Source: Stenotrophomonas sp. MYb238 (lineage in GTDB: Bacteria > Pseudomonadota > Gammaproteobacteria > Xanthomonadales > Xanthomonadaceae). From it: a stretch of 64,000 nucleotides of DNA. Below the pieces are notes generated by a model that ran no database searches, had not been told where the DNA came from, and saw nothing but the letters and a program-made list of their open reading frames with translations. The first letter of the stretch is position 1. Every line of letters starts with the position of its first letter. The DNA is taken from assembly GCF_009496535.1 (NCBI RefSeq), contig NZ_WIDL01000001.1:1-64000 (forward strand), written 5' to 3'. Both the position numbers and the translations under genes were made by a program. Of this stretch, positions 34,320-44,152 are shown piece after piece.

Positions 34320-35384
34320 TCACACGCCGAGGAAGCGGAACGGTTTGGCCGCCTTGAACCGGGCGTTGGCCTCGCCCGAATAGATGGTGCGCTGGTACTG
34401 GCCCAGGTCCAGCCGCTGGGTGGTGCCGGTCGCCGACGAGAAGTCGATCTTCTTCAGGTCCACCCAGAACACGTTGGGCGCCAGCGCCGATTCGAAGAAA
34501 TACAGGCCGCGCTTCTGGTCGGCCACGGTGCGCCAGCGCGTGGAGGAGATGTTGGGCTGGTCCGGCGTGGTGATGCCGTAGGGCACCGACACGTTGCGGA
34601 TCACGCTGAAGGCCGAGGCGATGGCTTCAACCGGGTCCTCGGACTTTGGAATCGCGTTGACGTAGAACGAGGCGCGGGCGAAGCGGTCGGCGGCGCGGTT
34701 GGTGCCCGGCAGCATCACCGTGCCGCCGATCTCGCGCCAGTATTCGTTGAGCGCCAGCTGTTCCTCGAAGACCGGCGAGTTGGTCATCACCTGGTAGTCG
34801 CGGCTGTGGTGGATGACCTGCCGGCCCTTGATGTATTCGATGATGGCGCTGTCGCCGCTGGCGTCGGACAGCGACAGGTGCAGCGTGGCCAGGCGCTGCT
34901 CGCCGGGCGGGCTGTCGGTGATCAGGGTGAACGGTTCTTCCGCCAACGCCTTCACCGCGGCGTCGACGCTGGCGAAGTTGTCAAGCATGTACTGCGTCCA
35001 CGCCGAAATGCTCAGGCCCGGTTTGCCGCTCTCGCGTTCGGGGTACTCGGATTCGGCCAGCCACAGCAGGTTGGCGACCAGGCCGGCCTCGTTCATGCCG
35101 TCGGTGGTGGCGATGTCGTAGGCGCTGGCGATCACGCTGCCGTAGCGCGAGGTCCATTGCAGCGAACGCGGCCCGGCCTCGCCGCTGCGTGCCATGCCGC
35201 GCGGAAAGATCCACAGGTGGGTGCCGGTGTCGATCTTGTAGTCCATCGAACGGCCGGTGATCACCTCGCCGTCGGCGCCGTGGTAGACGAAGCGGGTGCA
35301 GGCGTTGGCCTCCTGTACCAGTCCCAGGCCGCCGGCGACCAGGGCGATGCAGGCGGCGATGATGGATTTCCCCGGATTGTTCAT
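34320..35384 (-). CDS. choloylglycine-hydrolase-family (linear amide C-N) hydrolase
   Basis: 354 residues. A signal peptide ends directly before Cys29 (EANA / CTRFVYHG), which would become the N-terminal catalytic nucleophile of this Ntn-hydrolase family (bile salt hydrolase, penicillin V acylase). Family signatures: GRSMDYKID, YGSVIASAYDIATTDGMNEAGLVANLL, and the later DASGDSAIIEYIKGR and YQVMTNSPVFEEQL. Periplasmic. In Gram-negative relatives some members degrade acyl-homoserine lactones; the substrate here is unknown. Confidence 0.88.
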   Translation of the reverse strand: MNNPGKSIIAACIALVAGGLGLVQEANACTRFVYHGADGEVITGRSMDYKIDTGTHLWIFPRGMARSGEAGPRSLQWTSRYGSVIASAYDIATTDGMNEAGLVANLLWLAESEYPERESGKPGLSISAWTQYMLDNFASVDAAVKALAEEPFTLITDSPPGEQRLATLHLSLSDASGDSAIIEYIKGRQVIHHSRDYQVMTNSPVFEEQLALNEYWREIGGTVMLPGTNRAADRFARASFYVNAIPKSEDPVEAIASAFSVIRNVSVPYGITTPDQPNISSTRWRTVADQKRGLYFFESALAPNVFWVDLKKIDFSSATGTTQRLDLGQYQRTIYSGEANARFKAAKPFRFLGV

Positions 35385-35555
35385 GACGAAACTCCTTGTC
35401 CGTGCGCATGCCGATGGTGGCGGGCCAAGCCTAGCAAGCCGTTCCCGCCGCAAGGTGACGAGCGGGGCGCCATGCCCGCGACGCAGTACGTATCGCCCGC
35501 GCGGCTCCGGCGGCGCTGACTGCTATGCTTTCGGCGGTCCCTCCGGTCGCCCGCC

Positions 35556-35867
35556 ATGACGCTCCCTATTTCCCGCCGTTTCCGTCTTCCCGCCGCTGCC
35601 GCGCTGCTCGCCGCCGGCCTGGGCGGCTGTCTGGCCACGCCCGGCCCCACGGTGTCCGGCGACGGCCGCTGCGATGCCTCGCAGTTGCAGTGGGCGGTGG
35701 GCCAACCCGGCGACGAGGCGAACATGCGCCGGCTGGCGCGCGAGAGCGGCGCCGGGCTGGTGAACCCGATCGGCCCGGCCACCATCGTCACCCAGGACAT
35801 CCGCCCGGACCGCCTGCGCGTGTTCCTCGACGCCGGCAACACCATCACCGCGGTGCGCTGCGAGTAA
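35556..35867 (+). CDS. I78-family peptidase inhibitor lipoprotein
   Basis: 103 residues with a lipobox (GLGGC, about residue 25). The mature part matches the I78 elastase/subtilisin inhibitor family: EANMRRLARESGAG, VRxI-like positions and the C-terminal RLRVFLDAGNTITAVRCE. Two Cys (one in DGRCDAS and the terminal one) probably form the conserved disulfide. It probably protects the cell envelope from its own or foreign serine proteases. Confidence 0.85.
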   Translation: MTLPISRRFRLPAAAALLAAGLGGCLATPGPTVSGDGRCDASQLQWAVGQPGDEANMRRLARESGAGLVNPIGPATIVTQDIRPDRLRVFLDAGNTITAVRCE

Positions 35868-35892
35868 GCCTCCCGGTGCGGGAAGAATGAGA

Positions 35893-35915
35893 AAGGCCCG
35901 CCGACGGCGGGCCTT
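35893..35915 (+). terminator. intrinsic terminator-like hairpin
   Basis: AAGGCCCGCC-GAC-GGCGGGCCTT, 25 bases after the inhibitor gene. Nearly identical to the hairpin at 36427-36449. Confidence 0.75.
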
Positions 35916-35984
35916 CGCGCATGGGCGATGCGACAATCGCGTCCCGGTCATGACGAAACAGGCGGCAACGTGGGCAAGCTGACG

Positions 35985-36371
35985 ATGGCGGCGATGGAAA
36001 CCCTGCGCGAACGCATGGCCGACGATGGCCGCTGCGACGCGGCGCTGGCGGGGTTCGAGCGGCCGCAGGCGCTGCGCGAGCCGCTGCGTGCGCTGGTGCA
36101 GGCGCAGCACCAGCTGCTGCAGGCCGAGCATGAAGTCGCGCAGGTGGCCGACGTGCTGCGCCGCGACCAGAAGTACGCGCCGGCAGGGCGGCCGTCGATC
36201 CATATCGTGCAGCTGCGCAAGCAGCAGGCGGCGGCCAAGCAGGTGATGCTGATCGCACGCCAGCGGCTGGCGCAGGTGGCGCAGACCTTCGTGCAGGCCA
36301 GCGGGCTGGCGGTGAAGGCGAAGCAGTCGCCGAGCGAAGCGGTTGCGGCGTGGCTGCAGGCGCTGCGCTGA
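35985..36371 (+). CDS. helical protein of unknown function
   Basis: About 128 residues, almost entirely helical and rich in Gln, Ala and Arg, without signal or membrane segment (ALVQAQHQLLQAEHEVAQVADVLRR, QLRKQQAAAKQVMLIARQRLAQVAQ). Coiled coil is likely. A GTG at 35970 and ATGs at 35985 and 35994 are all possible starts; none has a strong ribosome binding site. Terminators on both sides indicate its own transcription unit. Confidence 0.55.
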   Translation: MAAMETLRERMADDGRCDAALAGFERPQALREPLRALVQAQHQLLQAEHEVAQVADVLRRDQKYAPAGRPSIHIVQLRKQQAAAKQVMLIARQRLAQVAQTFVQASGLAVKAKQSPSEAVAAWLQALR

Positions 36372-36426
36372 TCCGGCGACGCCGGTCTGCAAAGCGACCC
36401 CGCTCCACGACAGCCCTGAAAAGCAG

Positions 36427-36449
36427 AAGGCCCGCCGATGGCGGGCCTT
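36427..36449. terminator. bidirectional terminator
   Basis: AAGGCCCGCC-GAT-GGCGGGCCTT between two convergent genes. The AA/TT edges allow use from both sides. Confidence 0.8.
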
Positions 36450-36486
36450 CGCTTGTTGCGTCCGGGCGACGTGCCCCGGCGGGGGT

Positions 36487-37167
36487 TTATTCGGCCTTCG
36501 GAATCGAGGCTTCGGTGGTGATGCGCACCTTGACCTCGTCGCTCACGGCCGGGGCGTAGGCGCCCACGCCGAAATCGCTGCGCTTGAGCGTGGTGGTGGC
36601 GTCGAAGCCCACCGACGGCACCTTCATCATCGGGTGCTCGCCGGCACCGTTGATGGTCACGTCCAGGGTGACCGGCTTGGTGGTGCCCTTGACGGTCAGG
36701 TCGCCGGTGACGGTGAGCTTGTTGGTGCCGGCCGCTTCGACCTTGGTGCTCTTGAAGGTGGCGGTCGGGAACTTGGCGGCGTCGAAGAAATCGGCGCTGC
36801 GCAGGTGCTCGTCGAACTTGGCGGTGAAGCTGTTCAGGCCGGCCAGCGGCAGGGTCACTTCCACGCTGGACTTGGTCACGTCGGCGGCGTCGTAGACCAG
36901 GGTGCCTTCGGCCTGGCCGAAGTGCGCGCTCGGGTTGGAGAAGCCCATGTGGCTCCACTGCACCAGCACGTCGGTGTGGGACGGGTCGAGCGTGTACGTA
37001 CCCGAGGCGACTTCGATCGGCGCCACGTCGGCGGCAGCCGGAGCGGCGGCTTCGGCCGGGGCCGCGGCGGTGGTGTCGGCCGGCGCGGCGGTATCGGCCG
37101 GCTTGGAGCAGGCGGTGATGGCGGCGGCCAGGGCCAGCGGGAGCAGCAGCTTGGTGACGGTGGACAT
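36487..37167 (-). CDS. YceI-family lipoprotein
   Basis: 226 residues. The signal peptide ends in a lipobox (ITACS, Cys20), followed by an Ala/Pro/Thr-rich linker (about 30 residues) and a YceI lipocalin-like barrel: YTLDPSHTDVLVQWSHMGFS, LPLAGLNSF, FDAAKFPTATFKSTKVE, LTVTGDLTVKGTTKPVTLDV and SVGFDATTTLKRSDFGV. YceI proteins bind isoprenoid-type lipids such as ubiquinone precursors. Most YceI proteins are soluble and periplasmic, so the lipid anchor is a small variation. Confidence 0.92.
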   Translation of the reverse strand: MSTVTKLLLPLALAAAITACSKPADTAAPADTTAAAPAEAAAPAAADVAPIEVASGTYTLDPSHTDVLVQWSHMGFSNPSAHFGQAEGTLVYDAADVTKSSVEVTLPLAGLNSFTAKFDEHLRSADFFDAAKFPTATFKSTKVEAAGTNKLTVTGDLTVKGTTKPVTLDVTINGAGEHPMMKVPSVGFDATTTLKRSDFGVGAYAPAVSDEVKVRITTEASIPKAE

Positions 37168-37257
37168 GGGTGTCTCCTGTGGATGCGGATGGGAAGGCTG
37201 GAGCGTTTTCAGCTTACCGGTGCCCCGGGCAGACCGGGCGCCGGGTGGGAACAGCGG

Positions 37258-37848
37258 TCAGGCGATGCGCGCGGCTTCGTCGAAGGACAGGCGCGGCAGG
37301 CGCGCGAACACGCCGGCCGGATCGCCATAGCCCAGGTTGACGAGGAAGTTGGACTTGATGGCGGTGCCGGCGAAGAACGCCGCGTCGACCTTGGCGTTGT
37401 CGAAACCCGACATCGGGCCGGCTTCCAGCCCCAGCGCGCGCGCAGCCATCATCAGGTAGGCGCCCTGCAGCGTGCCGTTGCGGAAGGCCGCCTCGTGGCG
37501 GCCTTCGCGCGGGCCGTCGAACCAGGACTTGGCGTCGGTGTGCGGGAACAGGTAGGGCAGCTTTTCGTGGAAATCCTCGTCGTAGCCGACGATCACCGTG
37601 ACTGGCGCAGCCATCGTCTTGGCCAGGTTGCCCTCGGACAGCGCCGGGGCGAGCTTCTGCTTGGCCTCGGCCGACTTCACGAACACGAAGCGCGCCGGCG
37701 TGGAGTTGGCCGCGGTCGGGCCCCACTTCAGCAGGTCGTACAGCGCGCGCAGCTGGCTGTCCTCGACCGGGCGGTCCTGGAAGGCATTCTGGGTGCGTGC
37801 GGTGCGGAACAGCTGGTCGAGCGCGGCGTCGGCGAGAACGTCAGACAT
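37258..37848 (-). CDS. malonic semialdehyde reductase (RutE/HadB-like nitroreductase family)
   Basis: 196 residues of the FMN-dependent nitroreductase fold in the RutE/HadB branch: [79 protein letters not shown], and [14 protein letters not shown]. In the Rut pathway it reduces malonic semialdehyde to 3-hydroxypropionate. No other rut genes are here, so a general detoxifying reductase role is equally likely. Confidence 0.88.
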   Translation of the reverse strand: MSDVLADAALDQLFRTARTQNAFQDRPVEDSQLRALYDLLKWGPTAANSTPARFVFVKSAEAKQKLAPALSEGNLAKTMAAPVTVIVGYDEDFHEKLPYLFPHTDAKSWFDGPREGRHEAAFRNGTLQGAYLMMAARALGLEAGPMSGFDNAKVDAAFFAGTAIKSNFLVNLGYGDPAGVFARLPRLSFDEAARIA

Positions 37849-37978
37849 GGAAACTCCGTGATGGATTGGCTACGGTCGTGGCCTTGTGCGGGAAAGCCCC
37901 GGACAATGCCACCGCAGCAGAGGGCGCAGTGTAGGGCGTCGCGACTGCTGCAACACCAGGCCTCACTGAAACGAATTA

Positions 37979-38953
37979 ATGCCACACGCGAAACGATCGA
38001 CGCTTCCCTGGACGATCACCGACGGCCGCGCCGGCAACGTGCGCCAGGCCGTGGCGTTGGCATCGGCGCTGCGCCTGGGCGGGCAGCAGCGGCTGCAGCT
38101 GGAGCCGCGCGCGCCGTGGCGCTGGCTGGCGCCGCGCACCCTGCCCGGCGCAGCGCACGGCTTCGGCGAGGCCTTCGAACGCCTGGCTACCGGGCCGGCA
38201 CCGACGCTGGCGATCGGCTGTGGGCGCCAGGCGGCGGGCGCACTGCGCGTGCTGGGCCGGCAGGGCACGCGCACGGTGCAGATCCTCGACCCGCGCATCG
38301 GCGCCCGCCACTGGGACCTGGTGGTGGTGCCCGACCATGACCGCCTGCGCGGCGGCAACGTGCTGACTTTGCTGGGCAGCCTGAACCCGGTGACCGACGA
38401 CTGGCTGGCCTGCGGCCGCGCCGCCTTCGCCAGCTTCGAGCAGCTGCCCGGTCCGCGCACCGCGCTGCTGGTCGGCGGCCCCACCGACCATGCCCCGTGG
38501 CAGCAGGACGAGCTCGTGCCGCTGCTGGCACGGCTGGCTGCGCGCATCCGTGCCGAGGGCGGCAGCGTGCTGGCGACCACCTCGCGGCGCACGCCGCGTC
38601 CGGTGACGCAGGCGCTGCTGCGCGCCTTCGACGACGTGCCCGGGGTGATCTGGAGCGACGGCGGCGACGGCAGCAACCCCTACGCCGGCCTGCTGGGCTG
38701 GGCCGACCGTGTGCTGTGCACGCCGGATTCGGTGAACCTGCTGTCCGAGGCCTGCGCCACCCGCGTGCCGGTGGGCGTGTTGCTCGGCCACCGCGCGCAG
38801 GCGCGCATGCTGCATTTCCAGCGCGCCCTGCGCGAGCGCGGGCGCCTGCGCGACGGACTGGACGCGCTGGAAGCCGCCCCGCAACAGGCCATCGAACCGC
38901 TGCGCGAGACCCCGCGCATCGCCGCCGAAGTGAAGGCCCGGCTCGGCCTGTAA
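37979..38953 (+). CDS. ELM1/GtrOC1-family protein
   Basis: 324 residues, matching the bacterial ELM1-like family (mitochondrial fission ELM1 domain): WTITDGRAGNVRQAVALASAL, LAIGCGRQAAGALRVL, LDPRIGARHWDLVVVPDHDRLRGGNVLTLLGSLNPV, LVGGPTDH and CTPDSVNLLSEACATRVPV. The fold is glycosyltransferase-B-like and some members act in lipopolysaccharide core assembly. It starts a run of three genes on the + strand. Confidence 0.85.
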   Translation: MPHAKRSTLPWTITDGRAGNVRQAVALASALRLGGQQRLQLEPRAPWRWLAPRTLPGAAHGFGEAFERLATGPAPTLAIGCGRQAAGALRVLGRQGTRTVQILDPRIGARHWDLVVVPDHDRLRGGNVLTLLGSLNPVTDDWLACGRAAFASFEQLPGPRTALLVGGPTDHAPWQQDELVPLLARLAARIRAEGGSVLATTSRRTPRPVTQALLRAFDDVPGVIWSDGGDGSNPYAGLLGWADRVLCTPDSVNLLSEACATRVPVGVLLGHRAQARMLHFQRALRERGRLRDGLDALEAAPQQAIEPLRETPRIAAEVKARLGL

Positions 38954-38990
38954 CCCTTCTTTACGACGCCCCTGCAAGGATGCGCCCCCG

Positions 38991-39839
38991 ATGAACCGCC
39001 TTTCCCCAACATTGCTGGCGCTGTGCCTGACCTTCCTGGCGCCGGCCGCGATCGCCCAGCAGCCGTCCTGCGCCCCGCGCTACCCGCCGCCGACCACGAT
39101 GGCCGCCATGTTCGACATGGCCGCTGTCACCGCCGACACCCTCGACGCGCTGCCCGACGTGGACGTGGTCATCGCCGCCCGCGGCGGCCAGGACCTGAGC
39201 AGATACGGGCTGCGTCACAGCCACCTGGCCTTCCTGCGGCGCGACGAGGCCGGCCGCTGGGAGGTGCTGCACCTGCTCAACCGCTGCAAGGGCAGCACCT
39301 CGGCGCTGTATCGCGAGGGCCTGGTGAATCTGCTCGGCGAAAGCGCCATCCGCACCGACCTGCGCGTGGGCATTCCCACGCCCGCCGTGCGGGTGGCGCT
39401 CAAGCGGCTGCTGGGCGGCGACGCCGCACCGGCCCGCGCCCTGCACCAGCCGCGCTACAGCATGCTGGCCTATCCCGGCAGCAGCGAATACCAGAATTCC
39501 AACCAGTGGATCCTGGAAGTGACCGCCGCCGCGATGGCGCAGGCCGACGACGGCACCACGCTGGGCGACCGCGAGACGGCGCGCGAGTGGCTGCAGCGCA
39601 ACGGCTACAGCCCCGCGCGCCTGCACATCGGCCTGGGCAAGCGGCTGGGCGCACGGTTTTTCGCCGACAACGTGGCCGTCACCGACCACCCGGCCAGCGA
39701 ACGCATTTCCGGCAACTATTCGGTGGTGACGGTCGAATCGATCTTCGATTTCCTGCACCGCCGCGGCGCGCTGGAGCGCGAACTGAGCATCGCCCACCAG
39801 CCCGTTGCGGTACCCGCGACCGCCCCTTCTTCCCCATGA
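38991..39839 (+). CDS. DUF2145 family exported protein
   Basis: 282 residues with a cleavable signal peptide (LSPTLLALCLTFLAPAAIA). The mature part fits DUF2145, which resembles the papain-like/NlpC group: GLRHSHLAFLRR and LLNRCKGSTSALYREGLVNLL supply candidate His and Cys, with a later SNQWILE segment. Periplasmic, function unknown. Probably co-transcribed with the next gene 16 bases downstream. Confidence 0.82.
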   Translation: MNRLSPTLLALCLTFLAPAAIAQQPSCAPRYPPPTTMAAMFDMAAVTADTLDALPDVDVVIAARGGQDLSRYGLRHSHLAFLRRDEAGRWEVLHLLNRCKGSTSALYREGLVNLLGESAIRTDLRVGIPTPAVRVALKRLLGGDAAPARALHQPRYSMLAYPGSSEYQNSNQWILEVTAAAMAQADDGTTLGDRETAREWLQRNGYSPARLHIGLGKRLGARFFADNVAVTDHPASERISGNYSVVTVESIFDFLHRRGALERELSIAHQPVAVPATAPSSP

Positions 39840-39855
39840 ACACAGGAAAGCCCCC

Positions 39856-40374
39856 ATGAAGCGACTGCTTGCCGCTACCGCCCTGAGCTGCACCCTGGCC
39901 CTGGTCCTGCCCGCCGCCCCGGTGCGCGCCGGCGACAACATGGACAACTCGGATGTCTCGATGCTGCTGTTCGGAGGCAGTGCGGTGATGGTGGTGTCCG
40001 GGCCGGTCTACCTGTCGGCGGCGGGCGTGAAGCGCGTGACCGAACTGTCCAGGGAGTCGAACGGACGCCGCGACGGCAAGCGCCGCATCAGCGCCGGTCC
40101 CCTGCCGGACATGCAGGTGAAGGAGATCGCCCAGACCGCCGACGGCGGCCGCAGCGTGACGCTGCAGGATCCGCTCGATCCGGAAAACACCGCACGCCTG
40201 CAGTGGCCGCAGCGCGAGGACAATCCGGCCGCCAACTTCGTGCCCGGCCAGACGGTCGCCTTCACGCCCAGCCCCCGGGGCACGGGCTGGATGCTGCGCG
40301 CCGAGGACGGGGCGGTGCTGACCTTCGTGCCGACCATCGAAGCGGCCGACGACAGCCACACCTCGACGCTGTAA
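39856..40374 (+). CDS. exported protein of unknown function, linked to DUF2145 gene
   Basis: 172 residues, signal peptide (LLAATALSCTLALVLPAAPVRA), then a short hydrophobic Gly-rich segment (LLFGGSAVMVVSGPVYLSAAG) and a beta-rich C-terminal half. A ribosome binding site (AGGAAAG) lies upstream. I recall this gene next to DUF2145 genes in related genomes but know no function. Confidence 0.7.
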   Translation: MKRLLAATALSCTLALVLPAAPVRAGDNMDNSDVSMLLFGGSAVMVVSGPVYLSAAGVKRVTELSRESNGRRDGKRRISAGPLPDMQVKEIAQTADGGRSVTLQDPLDPENTARLQWPQREDNPAANFVPGQTVAFTPSPRGTGWMLRAEDGAVLTFVPTIEAADDSHTSTL

Positions 40375-40557
40375 GCGCCGGGGCCGTCCGTTCCGTACTT
40401 CTGCCACCTCCGGGCCGGGTCGAGCACCTGCGGTGAAGGGCGGTAAAGGCCGGGCCGGTACAATGCCGGTCCGCGGTTCCCGCCCGAGCCGCCCCCCTTC
40501 CCCTGTCTTCAGCGGCCACGCCCTCCGGGCGCAGCCGCCTGCTGTCCGTCCGCCGCC

Positions 40558-41112
40558 ATGTCCCCCGATTCCCCGATCCGCTTCGCCCCGCTCACTCCGC
40601 TGTCGCTGCTGCTGGCCGTGCTGGCCATGGGCACGGTGGTGCTCGGCTCGAACGTGCTGGTGCAGTACCCGATCAACGACTGGCTGACCTGGGGCGCCTT
40701 CAGCTACCCGGTCGCGTTCCTGGTCAGCAACCTGATCAACCGCCGCTTCGGTCCGCAGGCCGCCCGGCGCGTGGCCTGGGCCGGTTTCGCGGTGGCCGTG
40801 GTGCTGTCGGTATGGGTCGCCACCCCGCGCATCGCGATCGCCTCGTGCATGGCCTTCATCTGCGCGCAGCTGCTGGACATCACCGTGTTCGACCGGCTGC
40901 GCAGCGGCAACTGGTGGCGCGCGCCGTCGGTGGCCACCACCTGCAGCGCGACGCTGGATACGGCGATCTTCTGGTCGATCGCCTTCGCTGGCTCGTCGCT
41001 GCCGTGGGTCAGCTGGGCAGTAGGCGACTGGGGGGTGAAGCTGGGCATCGGCCTGTGCCTGCTGGCGCCGTTCCGCGCATTGCTGTGGAAGATGGCGCCG
41101 GCGCGGCCGTAA
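40558..41112 (+). CDS. queuosine precursor transporter (YhhQ/VUT family)
   Basis: 184 residues with about five to six membrane helices and the family signatures GSNVLVQYPINDWLTWGAFSYPVAFLVSNLINRRFG and ASCMAFICAQLLDITVFDRL...WWRAPSVATTCSATLDTAIFWSIAF. YhhQ imports the 7-deazaguanine precursors preQ0/preQ1 for tRNA modification. A monocistronic unit followed by a REP palindrome. Confidence 0.88.
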   Translation: MSPDSPIRFAPLTPLSLLLAVLAMGTVVLGSNVLVQYPINDWLTWGAFSYPVAFLVSNLINRRFGPQAARRVAWAGFAVAVVLSVWVATPRIAIASCMAFICAQLLDITVFDRLRSGNWWRAPSVATTCSATLDTAIFWSIAFAGSSLPWVSWAVGDWGVKLGIGLCLLAPFRALLWKMAPARP

Positions 41113-41124
41113 GCCTGCACTGTC

Positions 41125-41192
41125 GTAGGAGCGACTTCAGTCGCGATGGGGACTTCGCAGGAAAGCCCTTTCGCGACTGAAGTCGCTCCTAC
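41125..41192. repeat. 68-bp REP-type palindrome, copy 2
   Basis: Begins GTAGGAGCGACTTCAGTCGC and ends with the inverse, like 33367-33434; only the centre differs. Sits between two convergent genes, where it can act as a terminator. Confidence 0.85.
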
Positions 41193-41231
41193 GGATGCAG
41201 GGGGATCTACAGGAACGCTGCGTGATACGCC

Positions 41232-44048
41232 TTATCGGCGCTCTCCCGGCTCGAACGGCAGGTCCTGCGCGATCGCCGCGGCGGTGATCGCCGCGCAGGC
41301 GGTTTCGATTTCCGTGGTGGGCACGGTGATGCGCGGGCGCCGGTCCAGCGTGCACGACAGGCCGGCGTCGAGCAGGGTGGCGTGGGCGTCGTGCAACGCG
41401 CTGGCGGTGTCGACCGGCAGCCAGCCGCTGGCGGCCAGGGCGTCGATCAGGCGCGGCGTGTCGCGCGGTCCGCACAGCGCCGGATCGCGCGCCGCACCAG
41501 CCAGCGCGCCGGTCTGCAGCAGGAATTCCAGGTCCACCAGCCCGCCGGCGCCCTGCTTGAGGTCCAGCCGCGCGGCATCGCTGCGGTCCAGTTCCGTGCG
41601 CATGCGCGCGCGCATCTTCAGCACGTCGCCGAACAAGGTCTCCGCATCGCGCGTGCGGCCCAGCGTGGCGGCGCGCACCTGCTCGAAATCGGCGAGCAGG
41701 CCGGCATCGCCGGCAACGCCGCGGGCGCGCACCAGCGCCTGGTGCTCCCAGGTCCAGGCGCGCTCGCGCTGGTAGTCGGTATAGCTGGCCAGCGAGGACA
41801 CCAGCGCGCCCTTGCCGCCATCCGGACGCAGGCGCACGTCGATGTCGTACAGGCGCCCGGCGGCGGTGACCGCCGACAGCAGCGCCATCACCTTCTGCGC
41901 CAGCCGCGCGAACCAGCGGCTGCTCTCCAGCGGGCGCGTGCCATCGCTTTCTTCGGCCTCGCGCGGATGGTCGTACAGGAACACCAGGTCCAGGTCCGAG
42001 CCGAAGCCCAGTTCCAGCCCGCCCAGGCTGCCGTAGCCGATGATGGCGAAGCGCCCGCCCGGCACCTGCCCGTGCGCGGCCGCCAGGTCGGCGCGCACCA
42101 TCGCCAGCACGGTGTCCACCACGGCGTCGGCCAGCTGCGCCAGCTGCCGCGTGCAGTCCACCGCGCGCTGGCGGCCATCGTGGAAGGCCAGCGCCATGCG
42201 GAAGCTCAGCGCCAGCCGCACTTCGTTGAGCGTGCGCAGCGCGGCCTCGGGATCGTCGATGGACAATGCCGCGGCGCAGGCGTCGCGCATCTCCTGCACG
42301 TCCGGCAGCGGGCCGGCCACGCGCGTGTCCAGCAGTTCGTCCAGCAGCAGCGGGAAGGCCACCAGCCGCTCGGACAGCAGCGCGCTGCGCGCCAGCACGT
42401 TGACCAGCCGGGTCAGCGCGCTGGGCTGTTCGTCCAGCAGCGCCAGGTAGCTGGTGCGGCGCAGGATCGCCTGCAGCAGGCCGAGCACGCGGCGCAGTGC
42501 GGCGTCGGGTTGCGGCGAACGCGTGGCGGCATGCAGCAGCGCCGGCAGCACCCGGTCCAGGCGCGCGCGCGCGGCATCGGACAACGACTTCACGCCCAGC
42601 GACTGCGCGAACTCACGCAGCGACTGGTCGGCGCCATTGGCATCGGCGAAACCGGCGTCGGCCAATACCGCCGCATCGCCGCCACCGGGCAGCACGCGCC
42701 AGTAGCTGGACAGGGCATCGGGCGCGGCCTGGCCGCGGCGCGGCGCGAGCAGCGCGGCGAACTCGGTGCCCACGCGCTGGCGCTGTTCGTCCAGCGCGGC
42801 CAGCAGGGCATCCCAGCCGGTGTACTCCAGACCCAGCGCGATGCGCGCGCGGTCATCCGCGTCGGCCGGCAGGCGATGGGTCTGCGCGTCGCGCAGCATC
42901 TGCAGGCGGTTCTCCAGCCGGCGCAGGAACCGGTAGGCCTCCACCAGCGTGGCGCCGTCGGCCGCGTCCATCTGCCCGGATTCCACCAGCGCCTGCAATG
43001 CCGGCAGCAGGCGCCGTTCGCGCAGCGACGGCTCGCGGCCGCCGCGGATCAGCTGCAGCGCCTGGGCGAGGAACTCGATCTCGCGGATGCCGCCCGGCCC
43101 GCGCTTGATGTCGTCGAAGCGGTCGCTGCGCGCGACTTCGGCGGTGATGGCCGCCTTCATCTCGCGCAGGCCGTCCAGCGCGGTGTAGTCCAGGTAGCGG
43201 CGGTAGACGAACGGGCGCAGCGTTTCCAGCCACGCCTCGCCGGCGGCGATGTCGCCGGCCACCGCGCGCGCCTTGATCCACGCATAACGCTCCCAGTCGC
43301 GGCCTTCGCGCTGGAAATACTGGTCCATGCCGGCGAAGGACAACGCCACCCGCCCGGCGCTGCCGAACGGGCGCAGGCGCAGGTCGACGCGATGGCAGAA
43401 GCCGTCGGCGGTGGTCTCGTCCAGCAGCCGCGCCAGGCGCTGGCCGAGCCGTGCGAAATATTCCTCGGCCGCCAGCGGCCGCGCGCCATCGGACTCGCCC
43501 GCCTGCGGGTAGGCGTAGACCAGGTCGATGTCGGAAGAGAAGTTCAGTTCGCCGCCGCCGAGTTTGCCCAGCCCGAACACCACCAGCCGCTGCACGCTGC
43601 CGTCCTCGGCGCGCACCACGCCGTGGCGCTGGGCGAATTCCTGCTCCAGCGCGGACAGCGCCAGCTGCAGGCAATCCTCGGCCAGCCGCGTGGCGCCGAG
43701 CAGGGTGGCATCCACGTCGTCCAGGCCGTTGACGTCGCGCCAGACCAGCCGCGTGGACGCGGCGGCGCGGTAGCGGCGCAGCTGCACCGGCCATGCGCTG
43801 GGCTGCAGCGGGTCCAGCGCCGGCAGCGGCAGAGGATCGCCCTGGGCTAGCAGCGCCAGCAGTTCCGGCTGCCGGCACAGGGTATCGACGGCGAAATCGC
43901 TGGCCAGCGCCAGACGGCGCAGGCCGGCCTCGAAGCCGGGCGACTGCGGCCATTGCGCCGGGTCCGGCGCGGCGAGCTTGAGGCGGGCGATGGCGCGGTC
44001 GAGCAGGGAGGCCAAGGGATCGGACATATCGGAGAGGGCGGCTGTCAT
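41232..44048 (-). CDS. glnE: glutamine synthetase adenylyltransferase / deadenylylase
   Basis: 938 residues, the usual length. Two nucleotidyltransferase domains: the N-terminal deadenylylase with [23 protein letters not shown] and the C-terminal adenylylase with [23 protein letters not shown], each followed by helical GlnD-type regulatory regions. Located in the cytosol, it tunes glutamine synthetase to the nitrogen state under PII control. ATG 44048 is used; a second ATG seven codons in is also possible. Confidence 0.96.
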   Translation of the reverse strand: MTAALSDMSDPLASLLDRAIARLKLAAPDPAQWPQSPGFEAGLRRLALASDFAVDTLCRQPELLALLAQGDPLPLPALDPLQPSAWPVQLRRYRAAASTRLVWRDVNGLDDVDATLLGATRLAEDCLQLALSALEQEFAQRHGVVRAEDGSVQRLVVFGLGKLGGGELNFSSDIDLVYAYPQAGESDGARPLAAEEYFARLGQRLARLLDETTADGFCHRVDLRLRPFGSAGRVALSFAGMDQYFQREGRDWERYAWIKARAVAGDIAAGEAWLETLRPFVYRRYLDYTALDGLREMKAAITAEVARSDRFDDIKRGPGGIREIEFLAQALQLIRGGREPSLRERRLLPALQALVESGQMDAADGATLVEAYRFLRRLENRLQMLRDAQTHRLPADADDRARIALGLEYTGWDALLAALDEQRQRVGTEFAALLAPRRGQAAPDALSSYWRVLPGGGDAAVLADAGFADANGADQSLREFAQSLGVKSLSDAARARLDRVLPALLHAATRSPQPDAALRRVLGLLQAILRRTSYLALLDEQPSALTRLVNVLARSALLSERLVAFPLLLDELLDTRVAGPLPDVQEMRDACAAALSIDDPEAALRTLNEVRLALSFRMALAFHDGRQRAVDCTRQLAQLADAVVDTVLAMVRADLAAAHGQVPGGRFAIIGYGSLGGLELGFGSDLDLVFLYDHPREAEESDGTRPLESSRWFARLAQKVMALLSAVTAAGRLYDIDVRLRPDGGKGALVSSLASYTDYQRERAWTWEHQALVRARGVAGDAGLLADFEQVRAATLGRTRDAETLFGDVLKMRARMRTELDRSDAARLDLKQGAGGLVDLEFLLQTGALAGAARDPALCGPRDTPRLIDALAASGWLPVDTASALHDAHATLLDAGLSCTLDRRPRITVPTTEIETACAAITAAAIAQDLPFEPGERR

Positions 44049-44097
44049 GCCGCAATTCTGGCATTGCCCGCCCCCTGCCCCGCGATGCGGGGGTCGA

Positions 44098-44134
44098 TGA
44101 TGATCGATGTGATAGCATCACGCATCAATCATCA
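44098..44134. promoter_or_regulatory. toxin-antitoxin operator
   Basis: 37-bp imperfect palindrome: outer arms TGATGATCGATG and CATCAATCATCA, inner GTGAT-AGC-ATCAC. It ends 18 bases before the antitoxin start, overlapping the expected promoter; a site of this type is bound by the ribbon-helix-helix antitoxin. Confidence 0.65.
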
Positions 44135-44152
44135 GCCATTCGGGAGAGCGCC

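Noticed and set aside
41382-43850. 822-codon open frame on the + strand opposite glnE
   Set aside because: Shadow of glnE with Gln/Ala/Arg-rich low-complexity translation and no initiation signals.
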